Shown here: one piece after another, positions 16,037 to 24,338 of the stretch
Numbering within the stretch: position 1 is the stretch's first letter
Layout of the letters: every line of letters starts with the position of its first letter
Source: Leptospira terpstrae serovar Hualin str. LT 11-33 = ATCC 700639
Lineage (GTDB): Bacteria > Spirochaetota > Leptospiria > Leptospirales > Leptospiraceae
DNA: 64,000 nucleotides
Reading direction: 5' to 3'
NCBI RefSeq assembly: GCF_000332495.1
Contig: NZ_AOGW02000010.1
Span: 682,001 to 746,000, forward strand
Position numbers and translations under genes: made by a program
Notes under the pieces: generated by a model
The model's database searches: none
What the model was told of the DNA's origin: nothing
Seen by the model: the letters and a program-made list of their open reading frames with translations, nothing else

Positions 16037-17709
16037 TGCATCTTTATGTAAAGTATGTATTGAGACAAAACTGTAAAGGATGTACGAGTACACTCAGACC
16101 GAGTCAAATTACCGAATCCTTCTTTTACATCCTTTGCGATAAACATCTGTTTTTTGGTCATTTCAGAGGAAGTTTTGATTAGCTGGATTGTAGTTTCTAC
16201 GGCCCCACCTATTTGTGAAAAAGTTTTTTCTGTATTGGAAACCGCCACCCTTCCCGATTTAGAAGCCTCATAGGCTTTATCTACGGCTTCCAAAATTCTT
16301 TTTGTATTTTGAAGTGTTTGTTCCCCCAGTTTTGAAATTTCGCTAGCGACAACAGCGAAACCTCGGCCGGCCTCACCTGCCCTTGCTGCTTCAATGGATG
16401 CATTCAAAGATAAAAGTCCAATTTTATCTGATATATCACTAATGACTTGGATTACATCTGCTGTATGTTCAACACTTGTTTCGATTTCTTCCATGGCAGA
16501 CAAAGTAGAATGTAAAGCTGATTGTCCAGATAGAATTTCTTTTTCCATCCTTTGTGTTTCGGATTCGGTTCGTTCCATAGAAGAGTGAACATCAACTAAC
16601 ACAGACTCCATTTCAATAAGAGAATTTAAAGCGGCTCTTGTGATCTCATTTTGAGTTTTTGCGCCGGCAGCCGTAGAACGAATGCTTGCTGACATCTCTT
16701 CAATCCCTGCAGACATTTCTTCTGTCGAAGATGCCTGTTCCATCATAGCTTGGGAAAGACCTTGTGTTTGAGAGGCTATTACCTTGGAATCGTTACTCAC
16801 ACGTTCGGATTCTTTAATGACACCCGAAGTTATTTTACGAATGCTTTCGATAAAGGAATTAAGAGAAAGTGAACCATGACCCAGTTCGTCTATAGAAATC
16901 ATAGGTACAGTTTCTCGAAGGTCGCCAGTGGCAAGGCTGGCATACCGTTTTACCATTTGGTCAGTGTTAGACTGTAATGCGCGGACAAAAAGAGAAGTTA
17001 AAACATAAATTGCGATACAAATAAAAATTGCCAACAAACCAATGGTAATGCCTGCATTTTGTAATCGGATGATACCTGTTACCTGAGATCCCAATAAATA
17101 ACCAAGTGTTGTCACACTCATACTAAAAACAGCAAACATTGTAAAAAAAACACGAGGGAAAATTCCAATTTTAGGAATATCCTCAACTGCTAAAGACAAA
17201 TTTTTTAGTTCCTGCTGAGATAATACTGGCGCTAATTTTAATTCAGTAAGAAAAAAATGAGAAACACCTAATACCGGATAAATGATCACTGGCAAAACCG
17301 CATAGGGAATAATTTCCACTAATGTAGGTGTAAAGAAAAAAAAGGTTACAAAAGCAGCAAAAGGAATTCCCAAAGACCACTGGATCAGGAAGTAACCTGA
17401 GTTATTTCGAGGAAACTTCAAAAGTTTGATTTTGATTTCTTGTTTTTCTTTTAGTGTTTTTTTGGAAAATACAGTCGATCTAGTTTCCAATATCAAGCTA
17501 CGTAACCGAAAAAAACGAATTGTTGGAACAATATAGGATATTGTTAGCGAAATGGTCGCTCCCAATACCACTAAAACCGCCTTTTCAAAGTTATACTCCC
17601 CACCGGAAACTATAAATAATACGGCAATGGGAACCGCCAGAATGGATGTTAATAATTCTAAACCTAAAGTTAATTTCCAACAAATCGAGTTTGTTTCCTT
17701 TTCTTCCAT
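16033..17709 (-). CDS. Methyl-accepting chemotaxis protein, 3' end replaced by IS DNA
   Basis: This chemoreceptor signals to CheA/CheW. It has several N-terminal membrane helices (about 13-60, 105-150, 190-245) with little periplasmic domain, then a HAMP-like region ([20 protein letters not shown]). The signalling domain carries the conserved hairpin [28 protein letters not shown]. Native sequence ends near FGNLTRS; the final ~22 codons ([17 protein letters not shown]) are read from the inserted element. The missing native tail is at 15162-15389. The hairpin tip is intact, so partial function is conceivable. Confidence 0.85.
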   Translation of the reverse strand: MEEKETNSICWKLTLGLELLTSILAVPIAVLFIVSGGEYNFEKAVLVVLGATISLTISYIVPTIRFFRLRSLILETRSTVFSKKTLKEKQEIKIKLLKFPRNNSGYFLIQWSLGIPFAAFVTFFFFTPTLVEIIPYAVLPVIIYPVLGVSHFFLTELKLAPVLSQQELKNLSLAVEDIPKIGIFPRVFFTMFAVFSMSVTTLGYLLGSQVTGIIRLQNAGITIGLLAIFICIAIYVLTSLFVRALQSNTDQMVKRYASLATGDLRETVPMISIDELGHGSLSLNSFIESIRKITSGVIKESERVSNDSKVIASQTQGLSQAMMEQASSTEEMSAGIEEMSASIRSTAAGAKTQNEITRAALNSLIEMESVLVDVHSSMERTESETQRMEKEILSGQSALHSTLSAMEEIETSVEHTADVIQVISDISDKIGLLSLNASIEAARAGEAGRGFAVVASEISKLGEQTLQNTKRILEAVDKAYEASKSGRVAVSNTEKTFSQIGGAVETTIQLIKTSSEMTKKQMFIAKDVKEGFGNLTRSECTRTSFTVLSQYILYIKMH

Positions 17710-17772
17710 ACTGCATTTTCCTTTTCAAATCTTAGTTCGTTTTTTTTATATATTTATATTGAGAATTCTTTG

Positions 17773-19941
17773 TTATTTGGATGTTCTTGTAAAAACACCA
17801 TCCCAATCCACAGCCGGTGGATTTTTAAATAGAGACTGACAACGACTGATAAGAAGTTTACTGCTTTTATCATCATACCCATAAATTTTTGAAACTTTTT
17901 CGAAACTAACAATGGCCTTTTCCCATTCTCGGTTTAAATAGAACTGAAATCCTTCATCATACATTCTTTCTGCTTCCAAAACTTGAGGGGAGAGATCGGA
18001 GACCAAACTAACTAAGCTATAAATCTTTACGGGGGCTTCCTTGCCTTTGACTCGTATCCAATCTAAGAATCGAAAATGAAATTCTCCGTTACAAAGAGAC
18101 TCAATACTTTCAGAAACAAGAATAGAAACACCATAGTCTTTTGCCGCTGCTTCTAACCTCGCACTTAAATTTACGGTATCTCCCATCATTGTGTAAGAGG
18201 CAAGACTGTCAGTACCCATAAAACCAACCTTAGCTGGTCCACAATTCAATCCGATACGGAAGGTCATATTTCTGGCCGTTTCCGTATAATCCATTTTTTC
18301 TTTCCAATTCGACCTTAGAACTTCCAATTCGGTAACCATCTCTAGTGCCGTTTTACAAGCAAGTCTTGGATGTTCTTTATTTTGAATGGGAGCTCCAAAA
18401 ATTCCAACTATGGCATCTCCGATGTATTTATCCAAAGTACCTGAATTAGATTTTAGAATTTTTGTCATTGCAGATAAATATTCATTTAGTAATCGTGCAA
18501 GGTCACTTGCACTTAGTTCTTCACTAATAGAAGAAAAACCAGCCACATCAGAAAAAAATGCAGTAATCTCCCACTCTCCACCTTTTTTTAAGGAGTCCAT
18601 ATCTTCTAATGCTTCACTCACAACTCCAGGATCGACTAAATTCCGAAGTATGCTGTTGAACTTTCTTTTTTCCTTTCCTTCTGTATAGGTTAGGTATGCA
18701 AATCCCAATAAATAAGAAATGGGAAATGCAATCACAAAGGAAGAGCTGGCTAAAACTAAATCCAATCGATACAAAAAATAAAACAAACCAACAAACATTG
18801 ATATGGCAAAAATAGGATAAATATTTTTTAATAGATGCCACTGGTTGATAAAAAGGACAAATACTCCAATAACAAGAATTAAGAAAGTAAAGCCCATTCC
18901 AACAATTTCTGGAAGTTCTCGCAACATATGTCCTTCCAACAAATTCGAAGCAAATACTGCCTGACCAATCACTCCCGGAAAAAGTCCATGAGGAGTGACC
19001 ACATCATCGTGAGTGGAAGCTGCAGAAGTTCCAATCAAAACAATTTTGTTTTCAAACACGCTAGGTGGTACAAGCAGTTTTTCAGGATCTTCTACTTCGC
19101 TAGAATTGAGCTGGTTTAATGATTCAATAATTCCTGCAGCAGAATACCGAGGTATATTTCTTAACTCATCTTCGGTGTAAAAATAAGCACGGACGAGACC
19201 ATCTTTTCCTAAAGGCACTTCTCTTTTTGTTTTTTCTTTTTGGATCCACAAACGACCTTCTTTCCATTCCGTTTCGTAAGGTTTTCCTGCTACAAATGCT
19301 TGTAATGCGAGAGTAGGAAAATTTCTGTTTTTCCAGCGAATGAATGGAGTGAACCTACGAAGAATCCCATCACTGTCTGGGATTACATTGACCACATGGA
19401 TCATGGGAGCCGTTTCCCCTACTTCACCAATAGGAAAAGATGCATTTTCATACCGAGGAAATGGAATTTCTTCGGGAAGTGGAACATTAAATTTTTGGCC
19501 CAGGTCTTCTTGACCTTTTCGGGGAACCACAATTCCTCCATCGCGAAAATTAGCAGCATGAGAGATTTCACCTAAACTGAGATTCGCAGCCACTAAAGCT
19601 TCATCGTAATCTGACCTTTCAGTAAACATAATATCGATAATCGTAACTTTAGGTGCTGTAATCAGTTTCGTATAACCAATTAACGTTGGATATACGGTTC
19701 GCTTCCAGGGCCACTGACCAAGTTCTGGATGGTCAGCATATTTTGCGATACTCTGTTCGTCTATATCGATGATAACAATATCTTTTGATAAACTATGATG
19801 GGAAGGGAGCAAATGAAATAAGGAATCTGATAACTTTCGATTTAACGTTTGCGAAAAACCGAATAAAGATAATAATCCAATGATGATCGCAGGTACGATC
19901 ACCATAAGGAAAAATGGTACAAAGAATTTTTTCTGTTTCAT
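17773..19941 (-). CDS. CHASE2-domain adenylate/guanylate cyclase
   Basis: This is a membrane sensor that makes a cyclic nucleotide. The 722 residues contain a first membrane helix (about 8-30) and an extracytoplasmic CHASE2 domain (about 40-340, with IVIIDIDEQSIAKYADHPEL and IVLIGTSAASTHDDVVTP). Three membrane helices (about 350-430) and a class III cyclase domain (about 465-640) follow. The cyclase shows metal-binding Asp in TAFFSDVAGFSSISEEL and in YIGDAIVGIFGAP, and MGDTVNLSARLEAAAKDYG. A TPR-like tail (DEGFQFYLNREWEKAIVSFE) ends the protein. It overlaps the upstream peptidase gene by 4 bases (ATGA), so the two are translationally coupled. Confidence 0.95.
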   Translation of the reverse strand: MKQKKFFVPFFLMVIVPAIIIGLLSLFGFSQTLNRKLSDSLFHLLPSHHSLSKDIVIIDIDEQSIAKYADHPELGQWPWKRTVYPTLIGYTKLITAPKVTIIDIMFTERSDYDEALVAANLSLGEISHAANFRDGGIVVPRKGQEDLGQKFNVPLPEEIPFPRYENASFPIGEVGETAPMIHVVNVIPDSDGILRRFTPFIRWKNRNFPTLALQAFVAGKPYETEWKEGRLWIQKEKTKREVPLGKDGLVRAYFYTEDELRNIPRYSAAGIIESLNQLNSSEVEDPEKLLVPPSVFENKIVLIGTSAASTHDDVVTPHGLFPGVIGQAVFASNLLEGHMLRELPEIVGMGFTFLILVIGVFVLFINQWHLLKNIYPIFAISMFVGLFYFLYRLDLVLASSSFVIAFPISYLLGFAYLTYTEGKEKRKFNSILRNLVDPGVVSEALEDMDSLKKGGEWEITAFFSDVAGFSSISEELSASDLARLLNEYLSAMTKILKSNSGTLDKYIGDAIVGIFGAPIQNKEHPRLACKTALEMVTELEVLRSNWKEKMDYTETARNMTFRIGLNCGPAKVGFMGTDSLASYTMMGDTVNLSARLEAAAKDYGVSILVSESIESLCNGEFHFRFLDWIRVKGKEAPVKIYSLVSLVSDLSPQVLEAERMYDEGFQFYLNREWEKAIVSFEKVSKIYGYDDKSSKLLISRCQSLFKNPPAVDWDGVFTRTSK

Positions 19942-21164
19942 GGTTTTAATTTGGATTTAAATTCGCTCCAACGATCTTTGATTAGAGGCGATTGATCGCT
20001 CACAGAAGAAGATTCATAGAATACCAATTTTGCAATACGAATGGTAGTGTCTGGATGCGTTTTTTTAAATGATTCCGTGCCTTCCGACTTGGACAATGTA
20101 TTCAAATAACTAGAAAGACCAATTGGTGTATAACCAGCTTGGCTTGTCAGCGCAACTGCAGCTTCGTCGGCTTCCAATTCTAATTTCATATCTCGCCCTG
20201 TTTCAAATAATTGTTTTTCCATTTCATCTAAAACAGCGGAAGTAGCTGCATTCACAACCTCCACACCGGGTGGCGATAATAAACTAGATAAAATATCCAA
20301 ATATACATTCGACTGCTTAAACTCACCGTTGTGAAACAGTACAATATGTCCGATTTCATGTCCAATGATTCCCGCAAGTTCTGATTCAGTTTGAATTTTT
20401 TTCAAACTCCCGGTAGTGATGAATACAAAACCACCCGGGCAAGCAAATGCATTGATTTCAGGAGACTGAATGATTCCCACCCGAAAACTCAAATCCTTTC
20501 TTGAAGAAACGGAGGCAATGCGAGTTGCCACTCCATTCAAGTAAGAAGTAAATTCTCCATCTCTGACTAAGGGGTATTTTTTTAATAACCTTGCCGCAAG
20601 GGAACGTCCCATTTTTACTTCCGCTTTTGTCTCTTTTGAAACTTCTAAACTGGAACCAGAAGAAAAGAAATTTAGAATATTTACATTTTCTAATTTAACA
20701 ACTTCCTCATTTGCAATTACGGACGGAACGTCGGATGGAATTGATTCAAGCCAACGTAAAGACTCAAAATCATACAGGTCTCCTTCCCCACGGACTCTCA
20801 TTTTTTGTGTTTCTGAAAGCCCTCGTGCTGCCGCAGTTTTTGTAAAATCAGAAGCTCTTTGTCTGGCCACGACTGCCTCAGAGGAATTGGAAGTGACTCC
20901 CAATTTGATTTGGCTACCCGGAGGCAAAGGCGACACAAATAGTTTGGAAACCCAACCTAAATTCTCCCTGGACCGCACCTGAACAAACAGACCCTGCTCT
21001 CCAATAGGTGATAGTACTTCCCCCATTGCCAATGGAAATCCATCTGCACTTAGCTTCGGTTGGGAAAGAAGTTTTGCCTTTGTGCTTTGTACGTATACAT
21101 TGCCCTTGGCAACAAGTGATTGTGCTAATAAAAGTAACAAAACGGTTTGAGATAGTGCTCTCAT
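19938..21164 (-). CDS. M48-family metallopeptidase with N-terminal SH3-like domain
   Basis: This is an exported zinc protease. It has a signal peptide (MRALSQTVLLLLLAQSLVAK), a bacterial SH3-like domain (about 22-85, VYVQSTKAKLLSQPKLSADG, with ENLGWVSKLFV) and a helical linker. The M48 catalytic domain has the zinc motif IIGHEIGHIVLFHNG near residue 270, and the third ligand region LELEADEAAVAL. It resembles BepA/LoiP-type periplasmic proteases. It is the first gene of a two-gene operon with the CHASE2 cyclase. The divergent gene at 21261 leaves ~96 bases for promoters. Confidence 0.92.
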   Translation of the reverse strand: MRALSQTVLLLLLAQSLVAKGNVYVQSTKAKLLSQPKLSADGFPLAMGEVLSPIGEQGLFVQVRSRENLGWVSKLFVSPLPPGSQIKLGVTSNSSEAVVARQRASDFTKTAAARGLSETQKMRVRGEGDLYDFESLRWLESIPSDVPSVIANEEVVKLENVNILNFFSSGSSLEVSKETKAEVKMGRSLAARLLKKYPLVRDGEFTSYLNGVATRIASVSSRKDLSFRVGIIQSPEINAFACPGGFVFITTGSLKKIQTESELAGIIGHEIGHIVLFHNGEFKQSNVYLDILSSLLSPPGVEVVNAATSAVLDEMEKQLFETGRDMKLELEADEAAVALTSQAGYTPIGLSSYLNTLSKSEGTESFKKTHPDTTIRIAKLVFYESSSVSDQSPLIKDRWSEFKSKLKP

Positions 21165-21260
21165 TCAAGAAATTATGTTTAGAGTGAATGGTTTGGAAAC
21201 TCTTTTTTTACTTGTAGACTTTAGAATTGACATTTCCTTTCACACTCATGAAATGAACGC

Positions 21261-22802
21261 GTGATGAATCATCTATTTCTAATATTCTTTCTTGTTTTCT
21301 TTGCATTGATTGGTTGTAAAAAAGAAAAAGATGAGAGTAATTCTTTAGAAGCATTGGTGTCTCGTTTTCTTGTTAGAAACCTTCTAAGCTCCAGTATCAA
21401 TTCTGAACTTCCTTCTAATCTAAGTGTAGCCGTTCCTCGTTCGATTCGCAAACCATCCTCTGGACTCGGTGCTTCCGTTCGAAAAGTACCCAAATCAATT
21501 AAATCTATTGTTAGCTCCAAAGGAATTGCACAAGATACCTTTGATTATGGATTTACGGGACAAGCTTTCCTTACAGAAGGAACATCCATTGTCTCCGAAA
21601 TTCTTCGCGATTCCAAAAGAGATTTAGTCCTTGTGAGTGGTGCTTATGGAACTGCAAAATCAAATCCTGGAGTTTGTATTCCTGGAGGGACATCAACAGT
21701 AAGAATCACTCAAACAATGGAAAATGAGTTTCTAACGGGAATTGAACGTTTGGGACTTAGTCCAGAAGAAGCACGCGGAGAACTTGTTAGTTTACAAAAC
21801 GAAGGAATCCTACCTTTTATAGGTCAGGCGGTTCCTACTCCGGCTATGGTGTACCGAACCTTATCCAATAACGAATATGATGTTGAAATCGAATATTCTT
21901 TTGCGGAATCTATAGGAACCCCACAACCTTGCCCAGCGAACAATCGTTTCCAAAAAAGCATTAAATTCAAATCAGACAAAACAAAAATTTTTAGTTCCAT
22001 CACTCGCTCTTTGAAAGTATTTGGAATTTCTCTGAGTGTGGAAGCATCAATTACCTATATCACTCAAGAGGGAAAAAAAGATAAAGCCATCTTAAACATA
22101 AAACAAGTCACTACTGGTTCCGGAAGTACAGACAAATCTACCACTCGGTTTACTTTTGAGGAATGTGAAAACGATACCAATTCCAATGCAAACAATTGTG
22201 TTACTTTAAGTTACAGCAATGTTTATGATACAACCGCAGGAGACAAAATCACTACTTCTGTAAAAGGAAAATCCAATGATTTCGGTGGTTATGTGACCAC
22301 AGAGTATATAGACAATGCAAATCAGGAAGAATATTACCTAGAAGAGACTTATAATGCCAATGGAGACACTGAGTATTTTGCAGTAGATTATTATGATATA
22401 GCCACTCCTGCAAACGATGAATACGAAGAACTAGGATACTTTGACTATGATATCTACGGTCAGTTTTATGAAACAGGTGCCAACGCTTACCAATTTGAAT
22501 GGGATGCCTTTGTCGACTTTGCGATTGCATTGCCAGGTGGTAATATTGGTGTGGATGCAGGTTTTGTTGAATACGATGCTTATGTGATTATGCCAAATGG
22601 TGTAGATCCCAACACCTATCCCGACGAATACATTGGTTGGGGAGAATTTTTTAATAATGTCAACAGCGGTGGTCCTGTTTATTATATAGATTTTTATGGG
22701 ACTGCTGACCAAATTCCATCTGCTGATGTTTATCGATACTTTATCGATTCGAATGGAAATGAACAATACACTCTTGTAGGAAATACAGTCGTACAAATTT
22801 AA
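21261..22802 (+). CDS. Putative surface lipoprotein with an acidic Tyr-rich C-terminal half
   Basis: The 513-residue product begins MMNHLFLIFFLVFFALIGCKKEKDE, a lipoprotein signal with Cys at 19. The first half contains a Cys pair region (NPGVCIPGGTSTVRI, TPQPCPANNRF) and SLKVFGISLSVEASITYIT. The second half is strikingly acidic and rich in Tyr, Asn and Asp (YFAVDYYDIATPANDEYEEL), consistent with an extracellular beta-rich domain. I do not recognise a family. Ten to twenty bases separate it from the FadL-like gene, so they are probably cotranscribed and may act together at the outer membrane. Confidence 0.85.
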   Translation: MMNHLFLIFFLVFFALIGCKKEKDESNSLEALVSRFLVRNLLSSSINSELPSNLSVAVPRSIRKPSSGLGASVRKVPKSIKSIVSSKGIAQDTFDYGFTGQAFLTEGTSIVSEILRDSKRDLVLVSGAYGTAKSNPGVCIPGGTSTVRITQTMENEFLTGIERLGLSPEEARGELVSLQNEGILPFIGQAVPTPAMVYRTLSNNEYDVEIEYSFAESIGTPQPCPANNRFQKSIKFKSDKTKIFSSITRSLKVFGISLSVEASITYITQEGKKDKAILNIKQVTTGSGSTDKSTTRFTFEECENDTNSNANNCVTLSYSNVYDTTAGDKITTSVKGKSNDFGGYVTTEYIDNANQEEYYLEETYNANGDTEYFAVDYYDIATPANDEYEELGYFDYDIYGQFYETGANAYQFEWDAFVDFAIALPGGNIGVDAGFVEYDAYVIMPNGVDPNTYPDEYIGWGEFFNNVNSGGPVYYIDFYGTADQIPSADVYRYFIDSNGNEQYTLVGNTVVQI

Positions 22803-22823
22803 AAAATTTAATTGAAACCAAAT

Positions 22824-24290
22824 ATGTTAGAAACAAAACAATTTAGAATTTATTTCCTATTCCTATTAATTTTCCTTTTCGGACCTGGTTCTTTATTTTC
22901 TTCAGAACCTTTTCATAATATCCAAGGATTTTATGGAGAACGTGCTGCAGGACTTGGTGGTGCATTCACAGCCATAGCCGATGACCCTTCAGGAGCTTAT
23001 TACAATCCGGCAGGACTTGGCTTTACTCACAATGATGGAATTTCCATTTCTGCAAGTAACTTCAAAGACATTAAAAGAAGTTATATCAATATTGATACAC
23101 CAGGCCAAGTATACAACCAAACCCACCAAGGTTTTGATCCCAACTTCATTGGATTGTTAAAAAACTTTGATCGTTGGAAATTTGCCTTTTCTATTGTAAA
23201 TACTTACAACTACTCTTACAACCGAGTGGATCAGGTCAACTACCCCTTAGTATCACCTTCTATCAACTCTACAAGAAATTATACAAAAGAAAGATACAAC
23301 CAACTCCTTGTGGGACCAAGTGCCGCCTATTCACTCTCCGACAAACTTTCGATTGGTGCTACCTTGTATTATATGAATGACACGAAAGAAGTGTCCAGGA
23401 CTCAGTTCCAACAATTTTCTGACTTAAGTTATGTTATGCGTTCCTACGTAGACAATAGAAGAACATCAGCAATTATGCCTGTTCTCGGTATCCAATACCA
23501 ACCCATTCAAAAAGTTTCACTCGGCATGAGTTACAGACGAATTTTTGTGATGGGTGGGAATAGACTTTATAATGAAGTTTATGCAGATTCCACAAGAAGG
23601 CCAGGTTCTTCTGCCATAGATTTTATTGAAGGAACTGGAGATGGAGCCTCCGCCATTGAATCGGGAGTCCTAACCCAAAGACCGAAACTCACCACTTCCA
23701 TTCCACAAACATCGGAGTTACGATTCGGAATTGCATTTTTTCCTACATCCAGGTTTCTCGCATCCTTTGATATGATCCATACAACTGCATACAAATCACA
23801 CAGAAATCAGGATGAAATCAGCGCATTTGGTCGCAGAGTTACTTATACGATCAATGATACGGAAGTTCGTGAATTAACCAGAGCATCCACAACAAATTTT
23901 GCTGCAGGAATGGAATATTATCTAGCAGACACATTTTCTGTGTTAGCTGGGATTTACACAAACGAACCAAATACAAAACCAATTTCCTGGACAGAGTCTG
24001 CCGTCGATTTATACTTACAAAACATTTTTGGAAATCAAGTGCAAATGAATTCTGGTGACGCAAGTGTAATCTACAAAGTGGCACGTTCTGGAACCAATCC
24101 AAGAAACGAATATTCCAGAAACAAAGGTTTAAGTTTAGGATTTTCATGGGCAACTTCCAAGTCTTCCGTTTCAGTCACTTATATTAGAGAAGTGGGAAAT
24201 GGGAACTCTCGTATAGATCCAAATTCATTATCCCAAACTTTTGAATACAGTGCTCACTCAGTGTATATCATGGTTAGCTCTAGAAATTAA
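22824..24290 (+). CDS. OmpP1/FadL-type outer-membrane transport protein
   Basis: FadL-type proteins let hydrophobic compounds through the outer membrane. The N-terminal signal peptide is followed by the family hallmark GFYGERAAGLGGAFTAIADD and SGAYYNPAGLGF. A ~430-residue beta-barrel pattern follows, with alternating hydrophobic strands and many aromatic girdle residues, ending at SVYIMVSSRN. The ATG at 22824 is preferred; a TTG at 22812 would add four residues. It lies just behind the acidic lipoprotein gene. Confidence 0.9.
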   Translation: MLETKQFRIYFLFLLIFLFGPGSLFSSEPFHNIQGFYGERAAGLGGAFTAIADDPSGAYYNPAGLGFTHNDGISISASNFKDIKRSYINIDTPGQVYNQTHQGFDPNFIGLLKNFDRWKFAFSIVNTYNYSYNRVDQVNYPLVSPSINSTRNYTKERYNQLLVGPSAAYSLSDKLSIGATLYYMNDTKEVSRTQFQQFSDLSYVMRSYVDNRRTSAIMPVLGIQYQPIQKVSLGMSYRRIFVMGGNRLYNEVYADSTRRPGSSAIDFIEGTGDGASAIESGVLTQRPKLTTSIPQTSELRFGIAFFPTSRFLASFDMIHTTAYKSHRNQDEISAFGRRVTYTINDTEVRELTRASTTNFAAGMEYYLADTFSVLAGIYTNEPNTKPISWTESAVDLYLQNIFGNQVQMNSGDASVIYKVARSGTNPRNEYSRNKGLSLGFSWATSKSSVSVTYIREVGNGNSRIDPNSLSQTFEYSAHSVYIMVSSRN

Positions 24291-24338
24291 TTTATATTTT
24301 ACTTGTAGTTTCTACATCCATGTCCTATCTTTCTGCAG

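Larger units (their letters stand above)
15392..16090 (+). mobile_element. IS481-like insertion element, internally defective
   Basis: The element interrupts a minus-strand chemoreceptor gene. The 12-bp inverted sequence ACATCCTTTACA (15395-15406) recurs as its complement TGTAAAGGATGT (16072-16083), marking the two ends. Inside are the N- and C-terminal parts of one transposase with the catalytic middle missing. At the break lies a loxP-like sequence. A target duplication could not be fixed; TGAG next to each end is a candidate. About 700 bases is too short for an intact member, which is normally over 1 kb. Confidence 0.7.

Noticed and set aside
21227..21255. TTGACA promoter upstream of the 21261 lipoprotein
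   Set aside because: A good -35 box is present, but any -10 box at proper spacing would put the transcript start at or past the ATG.
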